Assembly: GCA_029879725.1 (NCBI GenBank)
Contig: JAOUPR010000002.1
Span: 1 to 64,000 of the forward strand
Length of the DNA stretch: 64,000 nucleotides
From: Gemmatimonadota bacterium
GTDB lineage: Bacteria; Gemmatimonadota; Gemmatimonadetes; Longimicrobiales; Gaopeijiaceae
Reading direction: 5' to 3'
Positions 53,706 to 63,251 of the stretch are shown here, piece after piece. Every line of letters begins with the position of its first letter. Position 1 is the stretch's first letter. The notes beneath the pieces were generated by a model. The model was not told where the DNA came from, did no database searches, and worked only from the letters and a program-made list of their open reading frames with translations. The position numbers and the translations under genes are program-made.

Positions 53706-55385
53706 ATGAAGATTCATACCTACGTATCGTTCTTCGCGTCCGCGTTGCTCCTCCTCCCCACTCCGGGTTCGGGGCAGGAGGGTGACGAGATGCAGCCCAT
53801 CGAGGCGCGGGTGTGGCTGGATCGTGGGGCCGAACCCGTCCTCCAGCGGGGGGAGCGGGTGCGCGTCTACTACCGTACCTCCGAAGACGCCTACGTGGCC
53901 ATCTTCCGGATCGACACCGACGGATCGGTGCGGCTCCTCCACCCCCGAGGGCCGGGTGAGGACAGCTTCACGGTCGGTGGCCGTGACTATCGGTTGCTCT
54001 TTCCCGAGTCGCCCTACTGGTTCGTGGAGGAGTTTCCCGGGCTGGGGTATTTCTTCATCGTCGCGTCGCCGGAACCCTTCGATTTCTCCAGCTTCGACCA
54101 TGGTTACCCGGTGCGGGGGTGGGATCTGTCGCAGGTCGGCCGGACCGTGTATTCCGATCCCTACGTGGCCATGGACGACTACGTGGCGGAGTTGATTCCG
54201 GACTGGGAATACACGCCGTATGGTCTCGACTTCGTGACGTACCACGTGGGACAGACGTACGAGTACCCCCGCTTCCTCTGCTACGACTGTCACGGATACC
54301 GCACGTACGCGACCTGGAATCCCTACTCCTACAGCTGTTCGACGCTCCGCGTCGTCATCTGGGACGATCCCTACTACTACCCGGCGTACCGATACGACGG
54401 GAGCCGTGTCGTGTTCGCCTCGCCGGAGAGGGCACGCCCGCGGTTCGAGTTCGCGCGCCGCGCCGCCGGTGACCCCGGGGTCGCACTGGTACGTCGGCGC
54501 GATGCGCCGGGACCGGACGATCGACGGAGCGTTGCGATGCCGAAGGAGCCCGCGGACGAGAGCACATGGCGTCGTTCATCCGGGATCCCCAGGAGCTCGG
54601 GCCAGATCCAACGACGGCCGTCGGCATCGTCTTCCGACCGCCAGGGAGGGGTGTCCCCCTCGGATTCCGGCGCGCGCCGTGCGGCGCCACGCCGTGGTTC
54701 GTCCTTCGGACCTCCACCCGAAGGGAGCAGGGCGCCGGAGTACGTTCCGCTGACCGAATGGGAAGGAGAGGATTCGCGTCCGGCGGTTCGTGGCCGGGAG
54801 GGTGAGGAGGTCGGAACGGGAAGGGCGGGGGAAACCCCCGCCGGTCGGGGAGATCCTCCGAGCAGACCCACGCTGAAGGAACGGGAGGCCGGGGACGATG
54901 AGACCCGGGCCCGAGCACAGTCCCGACCCTCCGGTGGTGTGGCGGGGTCAGGGGCTCGGGAGTCGGGAGGACGCCAGGACTCGGCCGGGCGGACGAACCG
55001 GCCCCAGACGGTGATCCAGGGTACGCCGACGCGTCGGTACCAGCCGGAGACCCGGCCCAACGCGGGAGTGACGGAGCCACGGCAGAGCCGGGGCGGGGCA
55101 GTGGCGCCTCCCCCGTCGACTCGCCAGTCCACGGGACGACCCTCCGTGCGGCCGGCGCAACCCGGCCGCTCGTCGGGGAGCAGACCGCAGGTCCGCACGC
55201 CGACCCCGTCCAATCGGGGATCCGGCGTTCGGCCTCCGTCGACCGGATCGGCCCGTGGCTCGCAGGCCAGGCCGAGTCAGGGTTCGTCACAGGGATCGAG
55301 ACCCGGCGCTCGGCCGACGCCTCCGCCGGCGAGATCCGGCCAAGCGAATCCGCCCACTCGCAGACGGAAGCCCGGCGGAGGGTGA
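53706..55385 (+). CDS. DUF4384 exported protein with long disordered C-terminal tail
   Basis: A 559-residue secreted protein: signal peptide (about 1-23, SFFASALLLLPTPGSGQ), then a DUF4384 domain (about 33-115, PVLQRGERVRVYYRTSEDAYVAIFRIDTDGSVRLLHP). A tyrosine-rich middle section (about 155-235) holds a CYDC and repeated Tyr. From about residue 270 to the end the protein is almost entirely Arg, Ser, Gly, Pro and Gln with no hydrophobic core, predicted disordered. The ATG at 53706 has a weak TTGAG upstream. DUF4384 proteins are associated with secreted serine-protease or surface systems; no such partner is adjacent. Confidence 0.72.
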   Translation: MKIHTYVSFFASALLLLPTPGSGQEGDEMQPIEARVWLDRGAEPVLQRGERVRVYYRTSEDAYVAIFRIDTDGSVRLLHPRGPGEDSFTVGGRDYRLLFPESPYWFVEEFPGLGYFFIVASPEPFDFSSFDHGYPVRGWDLSQVGRTVYSDPYVAMDDYVAELIPDWEYTPYGLDFVTYHVGQTYEYPRFLCYDCHGYRTYATWNPYSYSCSTLRVVIWDDPYYYPAYRYDGSRVVFASPERARPRFEFARRAAGDPGVALVRRRDAPGPDDRRSVAMPKEPADESTWRRSSGIPRSSGQIQRRPSASSSDRQGGVSPSDSGARRAAPRRGSSFGPPPEGSRAPEYVPLTEWEGEDSRPAVRGREGEEVGTGRAGETPAGRGDPPSRPTLKEREAGDDETRARAQSRPSGGVAGSGARESGGRQDSAGRTNRPQTVIQGTPTRRYQPETRPNAGVTEPRQSRGGAVAPPPSTRQSTGRPSVRPAQPGRSSGSRPQVRTPTPSNRGSGVRPPSTGSARGSQARPSQGSSQGSRPGARPTPPPARSGQANPPTRRRKPGGG

Positions 55386-55418
55386 CCTCCTCCACGGAGG
55401 GATCCCGGAGAGGCCGGG

Positions 55419-56717
55419 TCAGCGCCCTCCCACGGAAATCGCCACCATCCCCAGGAGCGTGTCGCCCAGGTCGCGCCGCTGGACCGCTCCAGCGACGGAG
55501 AGGTTGAACTTTCCGGCACCCAGGGACACACCACCGCTGTACTGGTCGCCGTCGGTGATGACGGCGGCCCCGGCCTGGACGCTCAGGACGGATCCGGCGC
55601 TGAGTTCGGCTCCCAGCCCCGCGTGCGAGCGCGGAATCCGCGATCCGTGGATCCCTTCACCGAACCGTCGGCGCACGTCGGCCGACAGGGTCAGGACGGG
55701 ACCCGCCCGGACCGCCGCCCCGGCCGAGAGGATGGGGTCGAACGTCAGGTTCTCCACGCTCGCGAGGATGGCGGCAGGGGCCGCCGAGACCGGCTGTTCC
55801 ACGAAATCCGAACTCGCCGACCCGATGTCCGCGGAGGCCGTGCCCGCCCGATAGGTGAGGGTCGTCGCATCCCACGCGAAGGTGTTGAACACGTTGACCA
55901 CGCTGGCGCCCATGGCGACGTCACCGCGCTCCATCTGGATCCCCAGGTCCAACCCGATCCCGGACCCGTTGTGGAGCCAGCCGCTCGCTCCCGAAGTGTG
56001 GAGCACGGGGAGCGCGACCTGTACCGCGACGGGGTCGCTCGAGATGACGCTCCCCTGGTCACGCACGACGGCCATCTTGTGCCCCATGGAGTATTTCACC
56101 GTCGCCCCCACCGCCACCGCCATCTCGTCCGAGGAGAAGGGGACCGCGAAGCTGACTCCCGCGGTGGAGACCGCGAAGGCGTCCGCCCCGGTGTCGGTCA
56201 GAGTGAATTCCCTGGGCTCTCCGGTCCGGCCGGCGTTCCCGAAGAGGACGAGTTCCGCCAGCCCTCCATCGAGGTTCAGGGAGGCTCCCGCCAGGGTGGA
56301 GAGCTGTATTCCGAAGTGTCCCACCGTGAAGGAGACTCCCGATACCTCCAATCCCAGGTACCCGTTCTGACCTCCGTTCGCCGCGATCTCCGTGAGCCAC
56401 TCGTCCCGCTGGGCGTCGGTGAGAATGGTTCCTTCCACCAGGGCCAGGTCCGAAAGAGACACCGGATTCAGCCCGCTGCGGAACTGGGTGGGGAGGATCG
56501 CCAGCGAAAATCCGGAGCCGGGCATACCCAACCCGGCCGGGTTCGCGCCCAGGGCGGCGAAGCCGCGAACGGTGGCGGCCGCGACACCCCCCTGGCCCAG
56601 GGTGGTGGCGGAGGCGTTGGCGAGCTGAGCTCCCACGTCGGACGGGGAGCCGCCCAGTGCGGAAACGAGCCCGGCGGCGAAGGCGACGAGGCTCAGGGGG
56701 CGAGTGCGTGTATTCAT
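55419..56717 (-). CDS. Predicted outer-membrane beta-barrel protein (PorV/DUF5723-like)
   Basis: A 432-residue exported protein: signal MNTRTRPLSLVAFAAGLVSALGG..., mature start near QLANASATTLGQGG. A GRA-rich opening (ALGANPAGLGMPGSGFSLAIL) is typical of the PorV/FadL-like or DUF5723 families in which an N-terminal plug precedes a barrel. Many amphipathic strands with alternating Gly, Thr and aromatic residues follow, and it ends with the aliphatic strand LLGMVAISVGGR. Length and the lipoprotein next door suggest a barrel/lipoprotein pair. It starts 12 bases after the lipoprotein gene's stop, GGAAG upstream. Confidence 0.72.
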   Translation of the reverse strand: MNTRTRPLSLVAFAAGLVSALGGSPSDVGAQLANASATTLGQGGVAAATVRGFAALGANPAGLGMPGSGFSLAILPTQFRSGLNPVSLSDLALVEGTILTDAQRDEWLTEIAANGGQNGYLGLEVSGVSFTVGHFGIQLSTLAGASLNLDGGLAELVLFGNAGRTGEPREFTLTDTGADAFAVSTAGVSFAVPFSSDEMAVAVGATVKYSMGHKMAVVRDQGSVISSDPVAVQVALPVLHTSGASGWLHNGSGIGLDLGIQMERGDVAMGASVVNVFNTFAWDATTLTYRAGTASADIGSASSDFVEQPVSAAPAAILASVENLTFDPILSAGAAVRAGPVLTLSADVRRRFGEGIHGSRIPRSHAGLGAELSAGSVLSVQAGAAVITDGDQYSGGVSLGAGKFNLSVAGAVQRRDLGDTLLGMVAISVGGR

Positions 56718-56728
56718 GTGAGCTTCCG

Positions 56729-57760
56729 TCAACCGATGTGGATGGTGAGGTCGATCCTGGCCCGGATCGTGACGCGGTCTCCGGGTGAGACCGTGGCGAC
56801 GGCTCCCGGAGCGGTGGCGCCGGAGCCGGAAAACGTGGCTCCCGAGCTCCCGAGGAACGTGCGCAGTTCGGCGCCGGTGAACTCCACGGACGTCGCGGAG
56901 GTGGCTCCGGCGTCCACGGAAACGCGCTTCGAGATGTCCGTGAACGTGGGACCTCTGATCGTCGCCTGGGCGTCGAGGCCGACACCGAAGGTGTTCGTGA
57001 CGTCGAGGCGGAACGATCCGGCCTGGACTCGATCGATGAGTCCGGCGTCGAGGCCGCCCACGCCGAGGTCCATGGGTCCGAAGTTCACGGTCTTGGCCGA
57101 CATGGCCACCCTGGCGGAGGAAACCCGCACGGTGGGAGTCGCGGTGATCGAGATGGTGGAGGCCACGTCGATGGGGACGGGTCCGCCCGCGGGAGACACC
57201 ACGGTGGCGCGCACCGTGAGGGGTGACGACACCACGGCGCCCGGGGCCAGCGGCATGGAGATCGCGATCGGGACCCCCACGGGGATGGAGTCGCCTCGTG
57301 CTCCATCCATCGTGACGCTTCCGAGAGGCATCCCCGATCTGCCCGTGAGGGAGAACGTCACCGTGCCGGTGGCGTCTCCGACGTGGATGGGATCGAATCC
57401 GATGCCGTTGACGATGACCACGTCCAGCGATCCGGAAGCCAGCGTCGCCTGCACCACTTCGGGAGGAAGGCTCTGGGAGTCTCCGAAGCTTCCCGAGAAG
57501 CCGGGACTGGGTGCCGTCGTCCCGTCGAGGAGGGTGCACGCGGGGCACAGGTCGCCCAACGTCTCGCCGCTGGCGAAGGGGGGGACGTCCACGACGAAGA
57601 CGTCGTCGCTCTCCGTCACTCCGGCGGGGAGGAACTGCGACACCTCGATGATGAGGGTGTCCGCGGGGATGACCCACCGCTGCTCGATGATGGGTGCCGA
57701 TGTGGGGATGTCGCAGGCGGTGAGGATGGTCAGGATTCCCAGGAGATGGCCCGGTCTCAT
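56729..57760 (-). CDS. Lipoprotein with Ig-like/beta-sandwich repeats
   Basis: A 343-residue lipoprotein: signal MRPGHLLGILTILTAC with lipidated Cys16. The rest is beta-rich, poor in Cys and Lys, with repeated strands such as ATGTVTFSLTGRSGMPLGSVTMDG, VSSPLTVRATVVSP and VSSARVAMSAKTVNFG that look like immunoglobulin-type or OmpA-associated sandwich units. ATG at 57760 follows AAGGAGTCC. A signal upstream of this ATG in the same frame would remove the lipobox, so the shorter start is right. Cotranscription with the barrel gene is likely. Family unknown. Confidence 0.72.
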   Translation of the reverse strand: MRPGHLLGILTILTACDIPTSAPIIEQRWVIPADTLIIEVSQFLPAGVTESDDVFVVDVPPFASGETLGDLCPACTLLDGTTAPSPGFSGSFGDSQSLPPEVVQATLASGSLDVVIVNGIGFDPIHVGDATGTVTFSLTGRSGMPLGSVTMDGARGDSIPVGVPIAISMPLAPGAVVSSPLTVRATVVSPAGGPVPIDVASTISITATPTVRVSSARVAMSAKTVNFGPMDLGVGGLDAGLIDRVQAGSFRLDVTNTFGVGLDAQATIRGPTFTDISKRVSVDAGATSATSVEFTGAELRTFLGSSGATFSGSGATAPGAVATVSPGDRVTIRARIDLTIHIG

Positions 57761-57918
57761 GGAGGACTCCTTGAACGGTGGGCTCGGTGGGACGGTCCGT
57801 GGTGTGCCCGAAATCGCCCGTGGGTCAACCGACTCGATTGATCGGGTTCCACGGCTTCGGTTAGTTTTTCTGGTCATCCGACTCCTTCCGTCCTGAACGA
57901 ACGAGATCGCTCCGCGCC

Positions 57919-59721
57919 GTGCGTATCGACCACATCCGAAATTTCTGTATCGTCGCCCACATCGATCACGGTAAGTCGACGTTGGCTGATCGCCTCATCG
58001 AGGGGACGGCCACCCTGGACCGCCGCCAGATGCGGGAGCAGGTTCTGGACGACAACGAACTCGAGCGGGAGCGCGGGATCACCATCAAGCTCCACGCCGT
58101 CCGGATGACCTACCGCGCCGCCGACGGTGATGACTACGAGTTGAACCTCATCGATACGCCCGGGCACGTGGACTTCACGTACGAGGTGTCACGGTCCCTG
58201 GCCGCCTGCGAGGGCGCCATCCTCGTGGTGGACGCCACCCAGGGGGTCCAGGCCCAGACCCTCTCGAACCTGTTCCTCGCCCTCGAAGCGGATCTCGAGA
58301 TCATCCCCGTAATCAACAAGATCGACCTCCCGGGCGCGGAGCCTGAGCGGAGGCGTGAGGAGGTGGCCGATCTTCTCGGTGTGGACCCCGACTCCGTGCT
58401 CCTCGCGAGCGCGAAGGAGGGACTGGGGATCCCCGAGATCCTCGAGGCCGTGGTGGCGCGCGTGCCGGCTCCCCAGGGGAGCGCGGACGCGCCCATGCGG
58501 GCGCTCATCTTCGACTCCTACTACGACAAGTACCTCGGCGCCGTCCCGAGCATCCGTGTCGTGGACGGGGTGATCAAGGCGGGTACCCGGGTCACCTTCG
58601 GGTCGATCCGGACGGTCTACGACGTCACCGAGGTGGGATACACGCGTCTGGGGAGGGTGCCGCAGAAGGAACTCGGGCCGGGAGAGGTGGGCTACCTGGT
58701 CGCGGCCATCAAGGAAGTGGCCGACACGCGGGTCGGCGACACCGTGCTCGACGCCGACAACCCCGCCAAGGAGCTTCTCCCCGGGTATCAGGAAGTGCGC
58801 CCCATGGTGTTCGCCGGGCTGTACCCCACCGACGCCGACGACTACGAGGACCTCCGGGACGCCCTGGAGCGGCTGAAACTGAACGACGCGAGTCTGCAAT
58901 ACGAGCCCGAGACCTCCGTGGCGCTGGGCTTCGGATTCCGTTGCGGATTCCTGGGCCTCCTCCACATGGAGATCATCCAGGAACGCCTCGACAGGGAATT
59001 CGGCGTCGACCTCATCACGACCGTTCCCAACGTGGAATACCACGTGGCCCTCACCGACGGGACGGAGGTCCGGGTGGAGAGCCCCACGGCTCTACCGCCC
59101 CTCCAGCGCATCGAGTCCATCTCGGAGCCGGTGGTGAACGCCCACATCGTGTGTCCAGCCGAGTACATCGGAAACGTCCAGAAGCTCTGCTACGAGCGGA
59201 GGGGCGTATTCAGGGGCATGAATTATCCCGCGCCCCAGAGGGTCGAGATGCAGTTCGAGCTCCCCCTGGCCGAGATCGTGCTGGACTTCTACGACCGATT
59301 GAAGGGCGGAACCCGGGGCTACGCGGCGCTGGACTACGAGTTCCTGGAATACCGTCCCGACAAGCTGGTCAAGCTCGACGTCCTGGTGAACGGCGACCCC
59401 GTGGACGCGTTCAGTGTGATCATCCACGAGGACAAGGCCTATTACTACGGTCGGGAACTGGTGAGGAAGCTCAAGGATCTCATTCCCCGGCAGCAGTTCG
59501 AGGTTGCGATCCAGGCCGCCATCGGGAACAATGTCGTCGCCCGGACCAACGTGAAGGCGTTGAGGAAGAACGTCACCGCCAAGTGCTACGGCGGGGACAT
59601 CTCCCGCAAAAGGAAACTCCTCGAGAAGCAGAAGGAAGGAAAGCGCCGCATGAAGCAGGTGGGTTCCGTCGAGATTCCGCAGGAGGCGTTCCTGGCCGTC
59701 CTGAACCTGGGCGACGGGTAG
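57919..59721 (+). CDS. lepA: Elongation factor 4 (LepA) GTPase
   Basis: A 600-residue LepA/EF4, length exact for the family. G1 is [11 protein letters not shown], switch [10 protein letters not shown]3 DTPGHVDF, G4 NKIDL, with the LepA-specific C-terminal domain ([45 protein letters not shown]). It back-translocates or remodels stalled ribosomes. The GTG at 57919 gives the standard [16 protein letters not shown]. Nothing like a good promoter is certain upstream; a TTGATC and TAGTTT pair lies about 55 bases away. It heads a five-gene operon. Confidence 0.96.
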   Translation: MRIDHIRNFCIVAHIDHGKSTLADRLIEGTATLDRRQMREQVLDDNELERERGITIKLHAVRMTYRAADGDDYELNLIDTPGHVDFTYEVSRSLAACEGAILVVDATQGVQAQTLSNLFLALEADLEIIPVINKIDLPGAEPERRREEVADLLGVDPDSVLLASAKEGLGIPEILEAVVARVPAPQGSADAPMRALIFDSYYDKYLGAVPSIRVVDGVIKAGTRVTFGSIRTVYDVTEVGYTRLGRVPQKELGPGEVGYLVAAIKEVADTRVGDTVLDADNPAKELLPGYQEVRPMVFAGLYPTDADDYEDLRDALERLKLNDASLQYEPETSVALGFGFRCGFLGLLHMEIIQERLDREFGVDLITTVPNVEYHVALTDGTEVRVESPTALPPLQRIESISEPVVNAHIVCPAEYIGNVQKLCYERRGVFRGMNYPAPQRVEMQFELPLAEIVLDFYDRLKGGTRGYAALDYEFLEYRPDKLVKLDVLVNGDPVDAFSVIIHEDKAYYYGRELVRKLKDLIPRQQFEVAIQAAIGNNVVARTNVKALRKNVTAKCYGGDISRKRKLLEKQKEGKRRMKQVGSVEIPQEAFLAVLNLGDG

Positions 59722-59723
59722 AC

Positions 59724-60707
59724 GTGGCGGGCGACTGGGTCCTGGGCGTGGACATCGGGGGCACCAACGTGGTGGTGGGTCTCGTCCCCGCGGAGGGTGG
59801 ACCGGCGGCCGGGGTGCGCGGCCGGGCCATGGTCGGGGGGGCGGAAGCTTCGGTGATGGTGGAACACATCGCCCGCATGACCCGGGACTCCATGGAGGAG
59901 GTGTTCCAGGCCCACTCTGGTGGGCGGGTCGTGGGGGTGGGCGTGGGATGCCCCGGCGACCTCGATATCGCCGGGGGGAGCGTCGTCGCCGCACACAATC
60001 TGGGGTGGTTCGACGTTCCGCTCCGTGACCTGATGTCCGACGCGCTGGGTCTTCCCGCGGTCCTGGAGAACGACGCGAACTGCGCCACCTACGGGGAGTG
60101 GTGGCAGGGGGCGGGGCAGGGTTTCCGCACGCTGGTGGGGGTGACGCTGGGAACCGGGATCGGAGGGGGGATCGTGCTCGACGGCGTCCTCTTCCGAGGC
60201 GCTTCGGGTACGGTCGCCGAGTTCGGGCACACCACGATCAACTATACGGGACGGCGCTGCACGTGCGGCAACTACGGGTGTCTGGAGGCCTATGCCTCCG
60301 GCCCCAACATCGCCGCCCGCGCCAGGGAGGGACTCGAGGCCGGGGCCGAGTCGGCGCTGGCCGCGTTGGTGGACGGCGATCTGGACGCCATCACCGCGGT
60401 CACCGTGTACGAGGCGCTGGTGGAGGGGGACGAGTACGCCCACGAGGTGATGGTGGAGACGGCCCGGATCCTCGGCGTCGGCGTCGCCAACATCATCAAC
60501 GTGCTCAACCCGGATGCCGTGGTGATCGTGGGGGGCGTGACACGCGCCGGAGACCACCTCTTCCGGCCCCTGCGCTCCGAGGTACGGAAGCGCGCTTTCG
60601 GACGATCGGAGGCCGCCTGCCGGATCATTCCCGGCGCGCTCCCCGAGACGGCCGGTGTGGTCGGGGCCGCGGGAGTCTTCCTCTCGGAAGCCTCCCGCGG
60701 CGACTGA
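59724..60707 (+). CDS. ROK-family sugar kinase (glucokinase-like)
   Basis: A 327-residue ROK kinase that phosphorylates a hexose, probably glucose or N-acetyl sugar. ATP site LGVDIGGTNVVVGLV, the sugar/ATP core GVGVGCPGDLDI, ENDANCATYGEWW, LGTGIGGGIVLDG, and the zinc site of the ROK consensus CTCGNYGCLEAYAS (three Cys) with the His in FGHTTI. The GTG is 2 bases after the lepA stop. It ends 1 base before the PfkB gene, so the two kinases are cotranscribed with lepA, an uncommon link. Confidence 0.9.
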   Translation: MAGDWVLGVDIGGTNVVVGLVPAEGGPAAGVRGRAMVGGAEASVMVEHIARMTRDSMEEVFQAHSGGRVVGVGVGCPGDLDIAGGSVVAAHNLGWFDVPLRDLMSDALGLPAVLENDANCATYGEWWQGAGQGFRTLVGVTLGTGIGGGIVLDGVLFRGASGTVAEFGHTTINYTGRRCTCGNYGCLEAYASGPNIAARAREGLEAGAESALAALVDGDLDAITAVTVYEALVEGDEYAHEVMVETARILGVGVANIINVLNPDAVVIVGGVTRAGDHLFRPLRSEVRKRAFGRSEAACRIIPGALPETAGVVGAAGVFLSEASRGD

Positions 60708-60708
60708 C

Positions 60709-61698
60709 GTGGCCCACCCACCCACCCTCGGGGTCGTGGGCACCCTGGTCTGGGATCGGATCCATCGCAGGGACGGGAGGGACGTTCCCGTGGAGGAATG
60801 GGGAGGGATCGCCTACGCCCTCTCCGCTCTCCGGTCCGCGCTCCCCGATGAGTGGCGGATCCTTCCCATGCTCAAGATCGGTCGTGACCTCTCCGAACAG
60901 GCCCTCCGCTTTCTGCGCGGGATCCCGGGGATGGATCTCTCGGCGGTGCAGGTGGTGCCCGAGCCCAACAATCGAGTGGAACTCCACTACCAGACCGAAG
61001 AGAAGCGGGTCGAGCGGCTCGTGGGAGGGGTGCCCCCGTGGAGTTGGCCGGAGTTGGCCCCGGCCCTGGACCTGTGCGATGCCCTCTACGTGAACTTCAT
61101 CTCCGGTTTCGAGATGGAGTTGGCGACGGCCCAGGCCGTGCGCACGGGCTTCACCGGCCCGACCTATGCGGACCTCCATTCCCTCTTCCTGGGAGTGGGA
61201 CGCCAGGGGACGCGGGTGCCCCAGGAGTTGCCCCACTGGGGGCAGTGGCTACGCTGTTTCGACGGCGTCCAGATGAACGAAGACGAGTTCGAGCTTCTGG
61301 GCCGGGCCTGGGGCGACCCGTGGCAGCTGGCCGCGGATTCGGTGGGTCCGGAGTTGAGGCTCATCGCCGTCACCCTGGGAGCCCGAGGTGCCGCGTACGT
61401 CGTCGCCAGCGACTTCCACCCCGATCCCCATTCGTGGCGACGCGGACCGGGTGAGGTCGCGTTGGCCGGATCGGCGCGCAGCGGCCGGGTCACGTCGGTG
61501 GGACTCGCCCGCTCGGGAGATCCCACCGGGTGCGGCGACGTGTGGGGTGCTACCTTGTTCTCGAGGCTGCTTCTGGGCGACGAACTCGAGGCCGCCATGG
61601 GCGAAGCGAACCGCCTCGCCGCCCGCAACGTGGAGCACCGCGGGGCGACGGGGCTGTACAGACATCTGGCCGGACGATTGTCCCGAGTGGAGGAGTGA
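60709..61698 (+). CDS. PfkB-family carbohydrate kinase
   Basis: A 329-residue ribokinase-type enzyme. The N-terminal glycine-rich entry (PPTLGVVGTLVWDRI), NEDEFELLG, and the ATP/catalytic segment GDPTGCGDVWGATLFSRLL with the base Asp in GCGD are present. Substrate could be a sugar or nucleoside; sequence alone does not tell. It starts 1 base past the ROK gene and is close to the STAS/ATPase gene. An in-frame ATG upstream would overlap the ROK gene. Confidence 0.87.
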   Translation: MAHPPTLGVVGTLVWDRIHRRDGRDVPVEEWGGIAYALSALRSALPDEWRILPMLKIGRDLSEQALRFLRGIPGMDLSAVQVVPEPNNRVELHYQTEEKRVERLVGGVPPWSWPELAPALDLCDALYVNFISGFEMELATAQAVRTGFTGPTYADLHSLFLGVGRQGTRVPQELPHWGQWLRCFDGVQMNEDEFELLGRAWGDPWQLAADSVGPELRLIAVTLGARGAAYVVASDFHPDPHSWRRGPGEVALAGSARSGRVTSVGLARSGDPTGCGDVWGATLFSRLLLGDELEAAMGEANRLAARNVEHRGATGLYRHLAGRLSRVEE

Positions 61699-61700
61699 CG

Positions 61701-62588
61701 GTGCGCGTCATCGCGGTTCCGGGGTCGTTGGATCACCAGAGCGTAGACGGCTTTCTCGACGCCTCGTTGGTTGGAGGCGAGGGAAAGGTTCTCATGGACG
61801 CGCGCCATCTCCGATGGGTGGATCCCAACGGGATGGTCGCCCTCCTCGCCGCGGGGTCGGTCATCCGCGACCGCGGAGGCGTGCTCCCCCGGCTGGAGCT
61901 TCCCGAGAGCACGGACGTCCAGGGATATCTGGGCCGGATGGGCTTCTTCGACGCGGCGCAGGGCATCTACGACATCGAGGGACCTCCGGCGCGGCGCGGG
62001 GGGAGCACGTCCGACGTGCTCCTGGAGATCACGCCGATCCAGGCCAACGTGGACGTGCACTCGGTGGTCGACCGCGTACAGGCGCGTGCCGGAGCCATCC
62101 TGGCGTCGAAGCTCGGATATCCCGCCTCCGCGGTGGTGCAGTTCTCGGTGATTCTCTCCGAGGTCTGTCAGAACATCATCGAACACGCCGAGGCGCCGGG
62201 GTGGGTGGCGGCGCAGGCGTACAACTGGGCCCGGCGCCTGGGCCGAAACGTGGTGGTCATCTCGGTGATGGACCTGGGGCGTGGATTTCGTGGCTCCCTG
62301 GGTGACGAGCACTCCGGGAGGTACGCGGATCGATGGAGTGACGCCACGGCCCTCGAGGCGGCGTTCCTCCATGGCCTCACCCGCTTCCCGGACTCGGGGC
62401 GAGGGCAGGGGATCCAGCAGATCCGGCGCCAGGTGCGGAGGTGGGACGGCGCCATCACCATACGGAGCGGCACCGCGCGGATCGGCCAGGTTCCCGAGTG
62501 GGACGACACGCCTCCCATGGTGGATGGCCTGGCCCCGTTTCCCGGTGCACAGATCAGCATGATCCTTCCGGCCCGGGAGGAGGCGTGA
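61701..62588 (+). CDS. STAS-HATPase fusion, anti-sigma-factor-like regulator
   Basis: A 295-residue protein in two parts. Residues 1-105 have a STAS-like alternating alpha/beta fold (VIAVPGSLD, VLMDARHLRWVDPNGMVALLAAG). Residues about 125-290 form a histidine-kinase-type ATPase domain: N box SEVCQNIIEHAE with Glu154 and Asn158, then VISVMDLGRGFRGSLGDEHSG as G1, and SGRGQGIQQIRR as the G2/lid. No phosphoacceptor His domain or transmembrane part is seen. The fold is that of SpoIIAB/RsbW-like partner-switch kinases. A GTG at 61701 with AGGAG 5 bases upstream is used; a GTG at 61695 (GTGA overlap) is the alternative. Confidence 0.8.
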   Translation: MRVIAVPGSLDHQSVDGFLDASLVGGEGKVLMDARHLRWVDPNGMVALLAAGSVIRDRGGVLPRLELPESTDVQGYLGRMGFFDAAQGIYDIEGPPARRGGSTSDVLLEITPIQANVDVHSVVDRVQARAGAILASKLGYPASAVVQFSVILSEVCQNIIEHAEAPGWVAAQAYNWARRLGRNVVVISVMDLGRGFRGSLGDEHSGRYADRWSDATALEAAFLHGLTRFPDSGRGQGIQQIRRQVRRWDGAITIRSGTARIGQVPEWDDTPPMVDGLAPFPGAQISMILPAREEA

Positions 62589-63169
62589 CGGACCTTCCCC
62601 TGGACCCCATCGCCATCGACGTGGGGAGCCTGGTCCAGCGCACCGTCGCTTCCCTGTACTCCCATCTCGTCACGCGGCAGACCGGTCGGGCCGTGCGTAT
62701 GGCCATCGAATCCCAGCTCTCCGAAGCCGGTAGGAGCACGCTCTCGCTGGTGGACCTCTCCGAAGTGACCATCCTCGACTTCTCCTGCGCGGACGAGGTG
62801 GTGGCGAAGTTGATCCAGGCGCACGCCCCGGGTCAGGGTGCCCGGGATGCCTTCTTCGTGTTCCGTGGTGTGACGGAGCCCCACCGCGACCAGATCGAGG
62901 TCGTGCTGGAGCGGCATGGGCTGCTGGCGGTCGCCGAGACCGAGCCGGGACGCTTCGAGCTCCTGGGGATCCGGAGTGACGCCGAGGCCCGTGCGTGGTC
63001 CACGGTGGAGGAGCGTGGCCTGGTGGGTCACGAGGAGGTCGATACGCTCCTCGAGGACGGAGAGGCGCGCCAGGCGCTGGAGACGCTCGTGGGCCGCCAC
63101 GTGATCTTCCGCAGCCCCATATCGGGACGATACCACGCGCTCAGCAGGCTGGTGGATCGTCTGATGTAG
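62585..63169 (+). CDS. DUF4325-like STAS-type protein
   Basis: A 194-residue soluble protein. Residues about 28-80 match the STAS-like DUF4325 pattern (GRAVRMAIESQLSEAG, LSLVDLSEVTILDFSCADEVVAKLIQ), where DUF4325 proteins normally accompany HATPase partners. The rest (about 85-194) is a helical/beta region with no known motif. The GTG overlaps the STAS/ATPase stop as GTGA with GGAGGAG upstream, so its synthesis is coupled to that of the ATPase protein. A partner-switch substrate role is a reasonable inference, not proven. Confidence 0.7.
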   Translation: MTDLPLDPIAIDVGSLVQRTVASLYSHLVTRQTGRAVRMAIESQLSEAGRSTLSLVDLSEVTILDFSCADEVVAKLIQAHAPGQGARDAFFVFRGVTEPHRDQIEVVLERHGLLAVAETEPGRFELLGIRSDAEARAWSTVEERGLVGHEEVDTLLEDGEARQALETLVGRHVIFRSPISGRYHALSRLVDRLM

Positions 63170-63251
63170 CCGGAGAGCGCCTCGCCACTCCGCCCGTGCC
63201 GCGGTAGGTTCAGCCACTCCATTCGGCATCCACATTCCATCCGTTTCTTCC

